The notes: generated by a model not told the origin, from the sequence alone. A stretch of DNA of 64,000 nt from Bradyrhizobium elkanii USDA 76 (GCF_023278185.1 NZ_CP066356.1:7618001-7682000), one strand, 5' to 3'. Shown: positions 9,196 through 19,830, counted from the stretch's first letter. Made by a program: numbers and translations.

Positions 9196-10219
9196 GCTGA
9201 AGGGCAAGACGGTCTTCGTCGCCGGCCATCGCGGCATGGTCGGCTCGGCGCTGATGCGCCGGCTGGCGCGCGAGGAGGCCGATCTCCTGACGGTGTCGCG
9301 CAGCGAGGTCGATTTGCGCGACCAAACCGCGGTCAACGCCTGGTTTGCCGCGAAGCGGCCTCAGGCTGTATTCCTCGCCGCCGCCAAGGTCGGCGGCATC
9401 GTCGCCAACAACACGCTGCGGGCCGAGTTCCTCTACGACAATCTGGCGATCTCGAGCAACGTGATCGAGGCGGCTCACGCCAATGGCTGCGAGAAGCTGA
9501 TGTTCTTCGGCTCGTCCTGCATCTATCCGCGCCTGGCGCCGCAGCCGCTGCGCGAGGATTCGATGTTGACCGGCCCGCTGGAGCCGACCAACGAGCCCTA
9601 TGCCATCGCCAAGATCGCCGGCATCAAGATGGCCGAGGCCTATCGCAGCCAGTACGGCGCCGATTTCATCAGCGTGATGCCGACCAATCTCTACGGTCCC
9701 GGCGACAATTATCACCCCGAATACAGCCACGTCGTCGCCGCGCTGATCCGCCGCTTCCACGAGGCCAAGGTTTCGGGCGCCGGCAACGTCGTGGTGTGGG
9801 GCACCGGCACGCCGCGCCGCGAATTCCTCTATGTCGACGATCTCGCCGACGCCTGCGTCCATCTGATGAAGACCTATTCATCGCCCGAACTGGTCAATAT
9901 CGGCACCGGCGAGGACATCACCATCGCCGAGTTCGCACTCATGGTCGCGGCCGCCGTCGGTTTTCGCGGTGAGATCAGCTTCGACACGTCGCGCCCGGAC
10001 GGCACGCCGCGCAAGCTGCTCGACATCAGTCGTCTGGCCAGGCTCGGCTGGCATGCCCAGACCTCGCTGGAAGATGGCATTCAGCTAGCGTATCGGGCAT
10101 ATCTCGCCGACAGCAAATGGACGGCACTGCTTGTCCCCGACAAGTGGCGTAAGCAGGCCCATCCGAGGATCCGTGCACGGGTATCACCTAGCTGGCCCCG
10201 TCGCTCGCGTAACGATTAA
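9176..10219 (+). CDS. nolK: GDP-L-fucose synthase with an extended C-terminal tail
   Basis: 347 aa. It is the 3,5-epimerase/4-reductase that completes GDP-L-fucose from the product of the preceding enzyme. Visible are the NADP-binding [12 protein letters not shown], the [13 protein letters not shown] loop, and the Tyr-Lys pair in [11 protein letters not shown]. The recognisable family sequence ends near [13 protein letters not shown] (about residue 312). The remaining roughly 35 residues (ending [10 protein letters not shown]) look unlike the family, and base composition drops there, as if the original end had been replaced at a recombination junction near 10.1 kb. It is translationally coupled to gmd. 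The nolK symbol is inferred from symbiotic context; fcl is equally fair. Confidence 0.82.
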   Translation: MASTAFELKGKTVFVAGHRGMVGSALMRRLAREEADLLTVSRSEVDLRDQTAVNAWFAAKRPQAVFLAAAKVGGIVANNTLRAEFLYDNLAISSNVIEAAHANGCEKLMFFGSSCIYPRLAPQPLREDSMLTGPLEPTNEPYAIAKIAGIKMAEAYRSQYGADFISVMPTNLYGPGDNYHPEYSHVVAALIRRFHEAKVSGAGNVVVWGTGTPRREFLYVDDLADACVHLMKTYSSPELVNIGTGEDITIAEFALMVAAAVGFRGEISFDTSRPDGTPRKLLDISRLARLGWHAQTSLEDGIQLAYRAYLADSKWTALLVPDKWRKQAHPRIRARVSPSWPRRSRND

Positions 10220-10469
10220 CTTTGCCCCGCGTTGCCCAACGCTCTTCGTCAGCAGCGCTCGGTTGGACGTTCGATTCATCCAAGTGACACGCACATCCTA
10301 GCTACGGTTCAGCGAGCCAACTCGCAGGAACAGAGGAATGGTTGTGATCGAGAGTGCCGTTTTGCTGCTATCAGGTTGAGATCTGATCGACTCTCAGCCT
10401 TGAACGCCGGCGCCGCAGCCGATCATTGGCTCGAAACGTGCCGGTGTCCTTTTCCTCTCGATCGGCGGC

Positions 10470-11618
10470 CTAGCGAGGTTCGGCCATAACCATCCGCGCC
10501 GACAGCGTGACGATGCACATGAGCGCGCCTAACATGCCGAACGCAAAAGGCAAGCCGGTCATGTGTGCGACGAGCCCGATGCTGGCGGGACCCATCAGTA
10601 TACCGGCGTAGCCAGCTGTCGTGATGACCGCGATTGCAACGCCCACCGGCATCACCTTCTGTTTGCCGGCGCGGCGACACAGCACAGGTACAACATTTGA
10701 AATACCCAATCCAATAAGCAGGAACCCCGCCATGGCAATCACCGCAACCGGCGCGGCGACCACAGCCAGGAAGCCTATCATGATTGGTAGAGTTCCGAGC
10801 ATCAATGTGGCACGGTCGCCGATTCGCTCCACTACGGCATCTCCGCCGAGACGTCCCGCAGTCATCGCGATGGCGAAGAGCATACAGCCAAGACCTCCAT
10901 GCGCCTCAGCGAGAAGATCTTGCCCAACGAGAAGCAAAGCGCTCCAATCAAGCATTGCACCTTCGACAAGAAACGTAATAGCCGCGAGCGCAGCTATTAG
11001 CACCACGCTGCGATGGGGCAAGACAAACACTGGCCCCTGCTGCCTTACACTCGTCGCGGTCAACCGCGGCCAGGCCGACCCAATCGCGATCATCATAAAC
11101 ATCGAACAGACTAACGTCGAAAAAAGCGGACCAAGCTGAAGCGAAAGGAACAAAGTCACGGCGGCAGAGCCGGTGAATTCGCCGATGCTGTAATGGGCAT
11201 GGAAGCCGGACATCAATGGACGGCCGGTGGCGCGCTCCAGTTCAATCGCATAGATGTTCATGGCTACATCGATCGCCCCCAGTGAAACGCCGAACGCAAA
11301 CAGCGTGGCACCGAGCGCAAGAGGTGTTCCGGCGATAGCAAGCCACGGCAGGATAAGCGCGAGGCCGAGTCCACCGACGAAGATAATGGGCTTGCTGCCG
11401 TACCGCGCATTCGACACGCTGGTCAAAAGCATAGCGAGAACGGATCCCATTCCGAGACAGAGCAGCAGAAGACCGAGCATGCGGTCATCTACCGCGAGCC
11501 GCTCCTTGGCGAGCGGCACCAAAGGCGCCCACGCCGCGAGGCCAAATCCGGCAACAAAAAACGCAAGCCGCGTCCCAAGCTTTCCGGCTGCCCAATTGGC
11601 AGATGGTATCACAGGCAC
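10470..11618 (-). CDS. MFS transporter
   Basis: 382 aa, hydrophobic throughout with about 12 predicted transmembrane segments, so an inner-membrane carrier of the major facilitator superfamily. Segments such as FFVAGFGLAAWAPLVPLA, GVSLGAIDVAMNIYAIELE and GYAGILMGPASIGLVAHMTG are typical of the YbjJ-like/sugar-exporter branch. The substrate cannot be read from sequence. It is convergent with fcl, 250 bp away, and I see no partner gene. Function in sugar or drug export is only a guess. Confidence 0.8.
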   Translation of the reverse strand: MPVIPSANWAAGKLGTRLAFFVAGFGLAAWAPLVPLAKERLAVDDRMLGLLLLCLGMGSVLAMLLTSVSNARYGSKPIIFVGGLGLALILPWLAIAGTPLALGATLFAFGVSLGAIDVAMNIYAIELERATGRPLMSGFHAHYSIGEFTGSAAVTLFLSLQLGPLFSTLVCSMFMMIAIGSAWPRLTATSVRQQGPVFVLPHRSVVLIAALAAITFLVEGAMLDWSALLLVGQDLLAEAHGGLGCMLFAIAMTAGRLGGDAVVERIGDRATLMLGTLPIMIGFLAVVAAPVAVIAMAGFLLIGLGISNVVPVLCRRAGKQKVMPVGVAIAVITTAGYAGILMGPASIGLVAHMTGLPFAFGMLGALMCIVTLSARMVMAEPR

Positions 11619-12345
11619 TCCTGAGAGAACGGGCTGGTGAGCGCGGCGCCCCTCATCCTGTGTGCGCCGCCTGCAAGCGGTCCGATGATGGCCTCACGTT
11701 GACATTTTTCATCCCTGCAAATGCGATGCCATCGCAAAAGCTCGAGCCACTCCCGGAGTGGCAAGCGTCAACGCGGAATGATCGTCAAGCCCCGGACACC
11801 GGTTTGGCCTATCTTTCTCGGATAGCTAGCCGTACGAAGGACACTAGTCTTTGCTTGTTTCCGACGGTTAGAGGCGCAACAGCTCGAGTTGCCTTTGTCG
11901 CAAAGCGCACAAAGCCGACGGCACCCGGACCTTGCGTTTACTTCGAGAAGAACACCACAGCTCGCGTGAACACGGCCGTCAGCTCCCCGGCAGCATTTGC
12001 TGTCAATCTGGAAGCTCTCACAAAACGCAAAGGCGCTGCGCTACGCCTGAGCTCAATACACGAACATTCATGGAGGACCGGAGCTGACCGCGGGGAACTT
12101 CTACGCTATACCGGGGCATCGGATCGCGGCAGATCATCCGAACGTGACGGAAAATCAGAGCTGCGATTCCAAATTCCCGGTGTCGGAGCGCTGGGTTGTG
12201 ATGGAGCAATCAACCAAATCCTCCCTGCCATTTATGTTGGCGCCAGAAGGGCAGCATCGGCGTCGCGTGCAGTCATCAATTACCTTTGCTATCTGGTTAG
12301 GTCCAGGAAGCGTGCGTTCGATAGCGAGCTGGTCGCCGGCATCCC
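11619..12345. other. Gene-free stretch
   Basis: About 730 bp. A 287-codon open frame covers it on the plus strand, but its composition is patternless, it overlaps the end of the MFS gene and the TauE gene, and no domain is visible. I treat it as non-coding. Confidence 0.5.
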
Positions 12346-13236
12346 TCAAGCGCTTATATCCGCGGAGCGCCGCGACTGTCGTTCTGACCAGGTCGGACTG
12401 TGCGTGGTAACGAATGAGTATAGCAAGCAAAAATCGATCAGTATTGTCGCCGTCATCACGCTGTAAGCCCAGCCGTTCTGCACGAGATCGAGCTCGATCA
12501 ACACCCGTGACAGACCGAATCCCACGATCCAAGCATCAAAGCTCATGCAAATGCGTCGAAACATCTCCGGATCAAGCCGCCGAATGACGTAGGATCCCAG
12601 CGGGATGCCGAGCAAAACACTGGGTATAAAGGCATAAAGCAGGCTGCCGCTTTCGGAAATGAAAAGGCCGAGCTTGTAGTAGACAAAGGCAGTCGCGCTC
12701 GATTCCACTACGCGAACCAGGGCAAGACCGGCGCGAAATTCGTTTTTGACGAGGCCCTGGTTGTTAAACAGCATGGCCAAAGGCGGGCCAGAGATAGTCG
12801 TCACCGAATAGAGGATGCCCAGCATCGACCCGAATGGCAGACCGATCAGCCAGCTCGCTTCGATAGGGCGGCGCCAGCCCGCGGCTTGCAACAAGATCAG
12901 GGGCAAAATGATCGTGTACGTGGCGAATTTGATCCAGCCCGGCTGCAGTGAGGCCAACGCATAGCCCCCGAGCGCAATGCCTGGCAAGAGCCCAAGCAAG
13001 ATGGGAAACACTCGTCTCCAAACCGCCGGCACACCCTTCAGATTGATGAAGAGAACGTAAACGTTGACGAAGACTTCGATGATAACAATGGCCGGGTTGA
13101 GAATGCGATTGGGGTAGAAAACCAGCGCAAGGGGTACAGTGAGCGACGAAAAACCGTAGCCAATGGCTCCATTTACAAAGGCCGCAAAACAAGTTGTTGC
13201 GGCCAAAAATAGCATAGCACCATCAAACTCAGGCAT
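12346..13236 (-). CDS. TauE/SafE-family membrane carrier
   Basis: 296 aa with eight or so hydrophobic segments. The repeated N-terminal pattern (FVNGAIGYGFSSLTVPLALVF) and the middle SGPPLAMLFNNQGLVKNEFRA are typical of the TauE/SafE (sulfite or sulfonate-product exporter) family. It would sit in the inner membrane and export small anions. The substrate is unknown. No sulfur-metabolism genes are nearby, so the role is open. Confidence 0.8.
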   Translation of the reverse strand: MPEFDGAMLFLAATTCFAAFVNGAIGYGFSSLTVPLALVFYPNRILNPAIVIIEVFVNVYVLFINLKGVPAVWRRVFPILLGLLPGIALGGYALASLQPGWIKFATYTIILPLILLQAAGWRRPIEASWLIGLPFGSMLGILYSVTTISGPPLAMLFNNQGLVKNEFRAGLALVRVVESSATAFVYYKLGLFISESGSLLYAFIPSVLLGIPLGSYVIRRLDPEMFRRICMSFDAWIVGFGLSRVLIELDLVQNGWAYSVMTATILIDFCLLYSFVTTHSPTWSERQSRRSADISA

Positions 13237-13812
13237 TTACTTAACCTTCCTAGTCCGGAGCGCGTCCGATCACACGTCAGCGAATCAGACGTGGACATTG
13301 GTCATCAGGATTGCGGCAGATTCCGCCCTCGCTTCGCAGCTCCGGCGACCTTCACATTGGCTTTTGGCCGTGGCCAAGCGCGCTAGTTTCTCTTATTATC
13401 GACTTCGGTTGTATGAAGCTGCGTTGTACTTCCCCTACCCGACCGCGATCACTCAGCTAATACGTGTCAGTCTATTTTTCGGCTGTCGATCGCTGGTTTT
13501 CGTATCGAAGCCATGACTGCGGCGGTCGTAGATGCGAGGGGCCCCTGACGACCAGTTCCGAACGGTCCCCAGTGGACTTGAACTGTCGGCAACTAAACCC
13601 TAAGGTCGTTGCAACCCAGAGGTCGTCGTTTTCAACTAGCAATGCGAGGCGCTCAGACGGGAGTAAAGCAATTCGCTCCAGAGACGTTGGGATAATAGCA
13701 ACATCACCTTTTCAGCGTTGACAAGTTCTTCGCCGGCCGCCTGACGCAGCGGTCGGCGAACAACGCCCTATCCGGAGCAGCAATCGAGCGAACGCGGATT
13801 GATTAATCGTTA
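13237..13812. other. Intergenic stretch, no gene seen
   Basis: About 575 bp between the TauE gene and the end of the RND gene, with no recognisable coding or structured element. Confidence 0.45.
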
Positions 13813-16800
13813 CTATTTGGCCAGCTGGACATCAGCAGCGCCGGTGAGTTCAACCTCTGTGCCGTTCTTCCCGTGACCGGCGCTCGCGTCGGCTCGGTGA
13901 TCGGACGCGATTGCGACATAGACCGCCGGCAGCACGAAGAGAGTGAAGAGCGTGCCGATAGACATGCCAGCGACGAGCACCAGCCCGATCGAAAAGCGAC
14001 TCGCGGCGCCAGCTCCCGTTGCGGTCAACAAGGGTATGAGGCCCGTGACCATCGCCGCCGTCGTCATCAAGATTGGACGCAACCGGACGCGCGCCGCCAT
14101 CTCTATAGCCGAGCGACGGTCAAGTCGCTCCTTGAGCTGCAGTTCATTGGCGAACTCAACCATCAAGATGCCATGCTTGGAAATCAACCCGACCAGCGTT
14201 AGCAGTCCGACCTGGGTGTAGATGTTGATCGTCGCCCAGCCCAAAAATAGCGGTATCAGGGCGCCGACGATTGCCATCGGCACGCTGATCATAATAACGA
14301 GGGGATCGCGCAGACTTTCGAACTGCGCCGCAAGCGCCAAGAATATGACGATAAGGGCAAACGCGAAGGTAATGGCCAGTTGGTTACCCTCGTGCACATA
14401 TTGCCGGGCGTCGGCAAGGAAGTCGTGGCTGAAGCCTGCGGGCAGTTTCTTTGCCTGCGCTTCCAGGAAGTCCACGGCCTGACCGATCGTAACGCCGGGC
14501 ATCGGCACGGCTTGAAAGGTCGCGCAGTTGAGCTGGTTGTAGTGCGTGAGTGCGTTCGGATCAGTCGCAGTCTCCACCGAGACTACGGTAGACAGCGGAA
14601 GCATCGAACCTTTCGCGGTCTTCACATAATAGTTTCCGATCGCTTCCGGGGCCAGGCGTTGCTCGCGGGGCACCTGCGGAATCACTTGGTACGAACGGCC
14701 TTGCAGATTGAAGTGATTGACGTAGTTTCCGCCAAGTAGGGTGGCGAGCGCGTTACCAATATTCTGCATGGTGATGCCAAGATCGTTGGCCTTCGATCGA
14801 TCGACCTTGATTCGTACCACGGGCTGATTGAACTCGAGGTCAGAATCGCTGACCATGAACAGACCGCTTTTGCGCGCGGCATCCTTCAGGTTCGACATCT
14901 GCTCATAGACGGATTGGAAACCTAGCGTCGAATTGATCACCATCTGCACTGGTAGCCCGTCCGTGCCTCCCGGAAGCGACGGCAGGCTAAACGCAAATGC
15001 GTTAATACCTTCGATTTTGGACAGCTCGACCTGGACAAGGGACTTTAGCGCGATCGATGACCGCTTGCGCTCATCCCAAGGCTTGAGCAACATGCCGGCC
15101 ATCCCTCCCCGCGAGCCGCTAGTGCCGTTGAGCACGAAGCTCAAATCGGTCTCGGGAAACTTCTGAAACGCCTTTTCGAGCTTGGCGCCGTAATAGTTGA
15201 GGTAGTCGATGTTGGCGTATTTCGGCGCTTTGGTTAGCGCGAATACAATCCCTTGATCTTCCTCCGGCGCGAGTTCCTTGGAAGTGTGCATATAGAGAAA
15301 ACCGACGAGACCCAGCATGGTCAGGGCGAACAGCCCGGTAATCGGACGATAGTCGAGCGAGCGGTCGAGCTTGCGTCCGTACCAGCGTGTCGTGGCGCCA
15401 AACACGCGGTTCACAACTCTTGCAAACCGCCCCTTCTCAGCGCTCTTCAGGCAGACCGAGCACATCATCGGCGACAGCGTCAAAGCGATCACGCCCGACA
15501 CGATCACCGCCCCCGCCAGCGTAAACGCGAACTCGCGGAACAGCGCGCCGGTGACGCCCCCGAGAAAACCGATGGGCGCGTATACGGCGGCCAACGTAAT
15601 CGTCATGGAGACGACGGGGCCCACGATCTCGCGCGCGCCTCTCGCAGCAGCCTGGAGGGGCGGCGCACCTTCTTCCAGATGGCGATGAACGTTCTCCACC
15701 ACGACGATCGCGTCGTCGACCACGAGACCGATCGCGAGTACCATCGCAAGGAGGGTAAGGAGATTGAATGAAAATCCCAGCGCCAGCATCATGCTGCAGA
15801 CACCGACGAGCGACAACGGAATGGTAACGACGGGAATGATTACCGACCGCAGCGAGGCCAGGAATAGAAAGATGACCACCACCACTATCACGACGGCCTC
15901 AATGAGCGTCTTCTCCACTTCATCGATCGACGATTGAATGAATTTGGTGGAATCGTAGGCCACTTTCATCTTCAGTGCCGGCGGCAGGTTACGTTCCATT
16001 TCTGGAAACAGCGCCCGAACACCTCGCACTATGTTTAGCGGATTGCCCTGCGGGCTCGCCTGGACACCGATGAAGACCGCGTGCTCGCCGTTCATGGAGA
16101 CGCTGACGTCTGTGGTCTGCGCGGCAAGCTCGACTGCCGCAATGTCCTCCATGCGTACAAAGCCGCCGTCATTCGCTTTGACGACCATGCGCTTGAAGTC
16201 ATCGACACTCCGCAGGTCGGTGTTTGTCGTGACGTCGGAGATGGTGAAATAGCCCTTGGTCTGACCGGACGCGGCCTGGAAGTTGTTGGCGGCGATTGCG
16301 GCCGAAACATCTGCCGGCGACACGCCGTGCCCCGCCATTTTCGCAGCATCGAGCCATAGCCGCATCGCAAAACTTTGGCTGCCCAGGATGTCAGCCGCCG
16401 CAACGCCGTCGACGGTCGACATAACCGGTTGCACGACGCGCGAGAGATAGTCCGAGATCGCGCTGGCCGTCAGTTCCTCGCTGGAGAAGGCGATGTACAT
16501 GACAGCGGTAGCCTGACCGCTTGACTTAGTGACGACCGGATCGTTCGATTCTTTCGGGATTAACGATTTGACTGAATTGACCTTAGACAGCACCTCGGTG
16601 AGTGCCTCGTTGGGATCGAAATTGAGCTTGATGTAGACTTGGATCGTCGACGCACCGAGCACAGATGAGGAAGTGACATAGTCGACGCCCTCTGCGGAAG
16701 CGACCGCCTGCTCCAGAGGAGTGGTGATGAACCCCTGGATCATGTCGGCGGAGGCGCCAGGATAGGAGGTCGTGATATTGACGACCGTGTTAGACAGTTT

Positions 16801-16926
16801 GGGATACTGCCGGATTGGCAGAACAGCGGCCGCGCGAAGGCCGATCAGCAAGATCAGTAGACTGACGACGATAGATAAAACCGGACGCTTGATGAAAAGC
16901 TCTGTAAATGTCATCTCGACTCGCAT
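13813..16926 (-). CDS. RND multidrug efflux pump, inner-membrane subunit
   Basis: 1037 aa, full length for the HAE1 class. It begins MTFTELFIKRPVLSIVVSL and has the duplicated RND architecture: TM1, a large periplasmic loop (about 40-330), TM2-6 with GLVVDDAIVVVENVHRHLEEG (proton-relay Asp pair), a second periplasmic loop, and TM8-12 with GLISKHGILMVEFANEL. It exports drugs or plant phenolics using the proton gradient. Such pumps need a periplasmic adaptor and a TolC-type channel; neither is encoded next to it, so it must borrow them or be non-functional. The second in-frame Met (16914) is as likely a start as 16926. Confidence 0.88.
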   Translation of the reverse strand: MRVEMTFTELFIKRPVLSIVVSLLILLIGLRAAAVLPIRQYPKLSNTVVNITTSYPGASADMIQGFITTPLEQAVASAEGVDYVTSSSVLGASTIQVYIKLNFDPNEALTEVLSKVNSVKSLIPKESNDPVVTKSSGQATAVMYIAFSSEELTASAISDYLSRVVQPVMSTVDGVAAADILGSQSFAMRLWLDAAKMAGHGVSPADVSAAIAANNFQAASGQTKGYFTISDVTTNTDLRSVDDFKRMVVKANDGGFVRMEDIAAVELAAQTTDVSVSMNGEHAVFIGVQASPQGNPLNIVRGVRALFPEMERNLPPALKMKVAYDSTKFIQSSIDEVEKTLIEAVVIVVVVIFLFLASLRSVIIPVVTIPLSLVGVCSMMLALGFSFNLLTLLAMVLAIGLVVDDAIVVVENVHRHLEEGAPPLQAAARGAREIVGPVVSMTITLAAVYAPIGFLGGVTGALFREFAFTLAGAVIVSGVIALTLSPMMCSVCLKSAEKGRFARVVNRVFGATTRWYGRKLDRSLDYRPITGLFALTMLGLVGFLYMHTSKELAPEEDQGIVFALTKAPKYANIDYLNYYGAKLEKAFQKFPETDLSFVLNGTSGSRGGMAGMLLKPWDERKRSSIALKSLVQVELSKIEGINAFAFSLPSLPGGTDGLPVQMVINSTLGFQSVYEQMSNLKDAARKSGLFMVSDSDLEFNQPVVRIKVDRSKANDLGITMQNIGNALATLLGGNYVNHFNLQGRSYQVIPQVPREQRLAPEAIGNYYVKTAKGSMLPLSTVVSVETATDPNALTHYNQLNCATFQAVPMPGVTIGQAVDFLEAQAKKLPAGFSHDFLADARQYVHEGNQLAITFAFALIVIFLALAAQFESLRDPLVIMISVPMAIVGALIPLFLGWATINIYTQVGLLTLVGLISKHGILMVEFANELQLKERLDRRSAIEMAARVRLRPILMTTAAMVTGLIPLLTATGAGAASRFSIGLVLVAGMSIGTLFTLFVLPAVYVAIASDHRADASAGHGKNGTEVELTGAADVQLAK

Positions 16927-17675
16927 TCAAAGAGGGTGACGCAAACTCGCTAGCGAGTCGCGCGACAGCCATCGTTATTAAAGCGGCAACTGCGGCCAGG
17001 CCCCTGCTATAAGCGAAACTGAAGTGGCCGCTCTAAAGACTCGTATGTTCCCAAGCAGAGGCTCAGCCTTCCGCTTCTTCCATTCTCGCTGCTTATGATG
17101 AACGCCGACCCCGCTTGGCTGAGTGCGATCTCGAATAGGGAGCGCCTTCGCAAGATAAGACCCAAGTCCTTTTTGCGCGTAATCAGCCTGAGGTCCGCCT
17201 CAGGATGTGGAGGTGGGCTCACGTGCTTCCATTTACTCTCGTGCTCAAGTCTGAATGGAGCGCAAAACCGTCTAGGTGAATCGCGTCAGTTCAAGGCTTC
17301 GACCCGTTCGATCGAATGATTCAGCTTTGAAATCGAAAGTATGGAAAACCTGGCAGATGCTCAACTCTACAAAGGTAAGCGGGTGATATCGCATGGGCTG
17401 CAAAGCCTATACCAAGGTTTGTTCTCGGTCCGACTCAAACTTCCACAGTATTCCCCCAGGCGGGTCGGGCGACGGTCCCGTCTTGTACGCGGCCTCGTGC
17501 CACTCAAGCTTCCTCTTGGGCTTTCTCATCATCCTTAGGTCGGCTCGGAAGCGATCGACTGCGCCACTCGTTTTGCTCGAGGCGTGATGCAAATCTCATC
17601 TCGAAGGACCTAATCCGCCCACACGATCGGGTTGTAAAAGCCGACATGCACAGAATTGACTCAGAGAGTCCGCGT
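16927..17675. other. Gene-free stretch
   Basis: About 750 bp upstream of the RND gene. No adaptor-protein gene and no regulator is recognisable on either strand. Confidence 0.5.
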
Positions 17676-17935
17676 GCAGGCGATATGCTCACGCATCATT
17701 GAGAGCTTTGCGCTGGACGGCAATGAATGTGGCGACATTTATGTTGGCCGGCGTGCGGGTGACGAGATGTTCTACGCCGGCAAGGTCGACCACGGCTTCG
17801 ACAAGGCCTCGGCCACCGATCTCCACAAACTACTGACGCCGCTGATCCGCAAGACCCAGGCCCACACCAAACGCATCGAGCATGAGGCGATCTAGGTTGC
17901 GCCGAAGCTGTTCGTCGAAATCGAGTAATCTTGTC
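17676..17935 (+). pseudogene. Fragment of an ATP-dependent DNA ligase
   Basis: The translation (ESFALDGN, GDIYVGRRAGDEMFYAGK, VDHGFDKASATDL, PLIRKTQAHTKRIEHEAI) matches the C-terminal OB-fold part of the ligase at 22049-22951 almost word for word. An in-frame TAG after HEAI is followed by VAPKLFVEIE and another stop, so it is dead. It appears to be the relic of a second copy of the repair cluster, or debris of rearrangement. Confidence 0.85.
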
Positions 17936-18819
17936 AACTGCCGAAGGTAAGGGGCGACATTCAGCTCTTTCATGGTGTCGGGGAGGATCCATCATTACCT
18001 CACCGCGCTGCAGCTTCTGCAATGATACCCGCTGGCTCCGGGAGGTGAATCCGGCTCAGCCATACAAAGACCACACGCCTGCATGCGCTTCGCACTGTCA
18101 GGATGCCGCGTCCGGTCTGTTGCAAACCCGACGATCACGGCTTTGTCCCGCCCTCACCGCAAGAATTCAAGCCGGATCTGTATCGGCGCTAGCGCGCCTA
18201 CTCATAATTCGCCGTGTTCGCTTTACCACTAAAACCAGTCATCGCCGGGCGATCAGGGCATGTCGGTGATGGGCGATGAGGCGACATCGCGAGCTATTTT
18301 TGATTTTGACGCGACGAACTTCTACGAATTTCTTTAAACATGCGTATTCAGATTGGTACGTTGCTTGCTTTGTTCAGGACCTCATCATCCACGATTATCT
18401 TCTGAGCGGACCTGCGTCGCTGCAAATGCAAAGTCAGCCCGGAGATCGCCGTGCGGCGAAACTATGGAACCGATGTAGACCGGGGTGTCGGTCTAAATAG
18501 CAGACTGCAGCGCAAAGGTGGCGATGCTGAACTGCCAGTCGAGGGGAGCCGTTGCAAAGGCCGTCGTGACTTCTGGTAAGTCCATCGTTGTACACGATAA
18601 CGCCATTGACCCCGTCATTTCACGCGCACGACCTCATTAAACTTCACGTCTGATTCTGATCTAGAATGATGAGGTAGAACATGCAAAGGCGTGGCGCGGT
18701 GGTCGACCAGCCACTGAAATGAAATCAGGTCGTTCTTTAGTGCGTCAGAAGGGACCTGATTCGTTCTCACGATGAACCGTAGTTTGCTTCCGGAGCGTAG
18801 CTGAGGAGATTGGGGCGCA
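17936..18819. other. Gene-free stretch
   Basis: About 880 bp between the ligase fragment and the Ntn-hydrolase gene. Short frames only, no domain visible. Confidence 0.5.
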
Positions 18820-19374
18820 ATGACGTGTATTGTTGGACTGGTTAATAAAGGCACTGTTTACATCGGTGGCGATAGCGCCGGTTTGGACTCGAACTACTCT
18901 CTCGTCGTCCGCAACGACAGGAAGGTATTCCGGAGCGGTGATTTCGTCATGGGCTTTACCAGCTCATTCCGGATGGGACAGCTTTTGGCGTTTGGCTTCC
19001 ATCCTAACAGGCCGCGCGTGGGTGTCGATGTGATGACTTACATGGTCACCGACTTCATCGACGCCGTGAGAGCTCGAATGAAGTATGGCGGCTTTGCTAG
19101 GACGAGGGATTCTGCTGAATACGGCGGGACGTTCCTTGTCGGCTACGCCGCCCGGCTGTTCCATATCTCGGACGATTACCAGGTTGGAGAATCGGTCCAT
19201 GGGTTCGATGCGTGCGGATGCGGTAATGCGATAGCGCTCGGCTCGCTGAGATCAACACGCGACTGGAATGACCCCAAAGCACGCCTCCTTGAAGCTTTGG
19301 GCGCCGCCGAGACGTTCAGCGCGGGTGTCCGCGGGCCGTTCTATTTAGAGCAGACGGATTGCACAAATAATTGA
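18820..19374 (+). CDS. Proteasome-like (HslV/beta-subunit type) Ntn hydrolase
   Basis: 184 aa, ATG preceded by GAGGAG. The protein begins MTCIVGLV; removal of Met exposes Thr1, the nucleophile of proteasome-type peptidases. Counting from Thr1, GGDSAG places Asp at 17 exactly as in HslV and beta subunits, and a Lys falls at 34 (canonical Lys33 plus one). Later GCGNAIALGSL resembles the GSG-xx-AlGal turn. These points support an active N-terminal-nucleophile peptidase. There is no HslU or other ATPase beside it, and it is not in an operon. It resembles stand-alone proteasome-like proteins of phages and bacteria. The substrate is unknown. Confidence 0.7.
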   Translation: MTCIVGLVNKGTVYIGGDSAGLDSNYSLVVRNDRKVFRSGDFVMGFTSSFRMGQLLAFGFHPNRPRVGVDVMTYMVTDFIDAVRARMKYGGFARTRDSAEYGGTFLVGYAARLFHISDDYQVGESVHGFDACGCGNAIALGSLRSTRDWNDPKARLLEALGAAETFSAGVRGPFYLEQTDCTNN

Positions 19375-19830
19375 ACGATCCTTATCGTCCTCAGCCTATC
19401 CGACGACGTCATACGTGCCAGCCTGAACCTGTGTGCAGTTGAATTTGCTTGAGTGAAGGTGTTCCTGGGCAGTCATTCAGTTTAATTGCGGGTGATCTCC
19501 GCATTGTTGGACCGACCTGCATCTTAGCCAGAAAGTCCCTTGAGCATCGAAGTCCATGTGTTCGACTCAAAGTCGTGTCTTTGTCTCATCGTCCATGAGG
19601 GACAGTTACCGTCATCAGACCTTGTTCGGAGCAGGGCCCATTACGGCACCGGCTGGGGCTCGAAATGAGACGTTTTCACAAATCCGATATATGCCGTGAT
19701 GACCACCATGAACAGCATCGCCGCGCGGCTGTGCGGTAAGCAGATCCGCGTAACCGCGGCGACCTTCGCTGTACCGGAGCCAAACCGGAAAACATAAGTG
19801 ATAAGGAGAGCAGCCCGAACCAAGGCGACC
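19375..19830. other. Intergenic stretch, no gene seen
   Basis: About 455 bp. A 60-codon minus-strand frame (19641-19823) ends in a hydrophobic stretch (MLFMVVITAYIGFV) and might be a tiny membrane protein, but nothing else supports it. Confidence 0.4.

Noticed and set aside
8125..9862. Two long minus-strand frames (about 400 and 377 codons) opposite gmd and fcl
   Set aside because: Antisense shadows of GC-rich genes; Arg/Asp/Val-rich without motifs.
11978..12000. tts-box-like GTCAGCTCCCCGGCAGC
   Set aside because: Two core mismatches and no gene downstream on that strand.
11603..12466. 287-codon plus-strand frame
   Set aside because: It overlaps the end of MFS and the TauE gene on the other strand and shows no domain or coding pattern.
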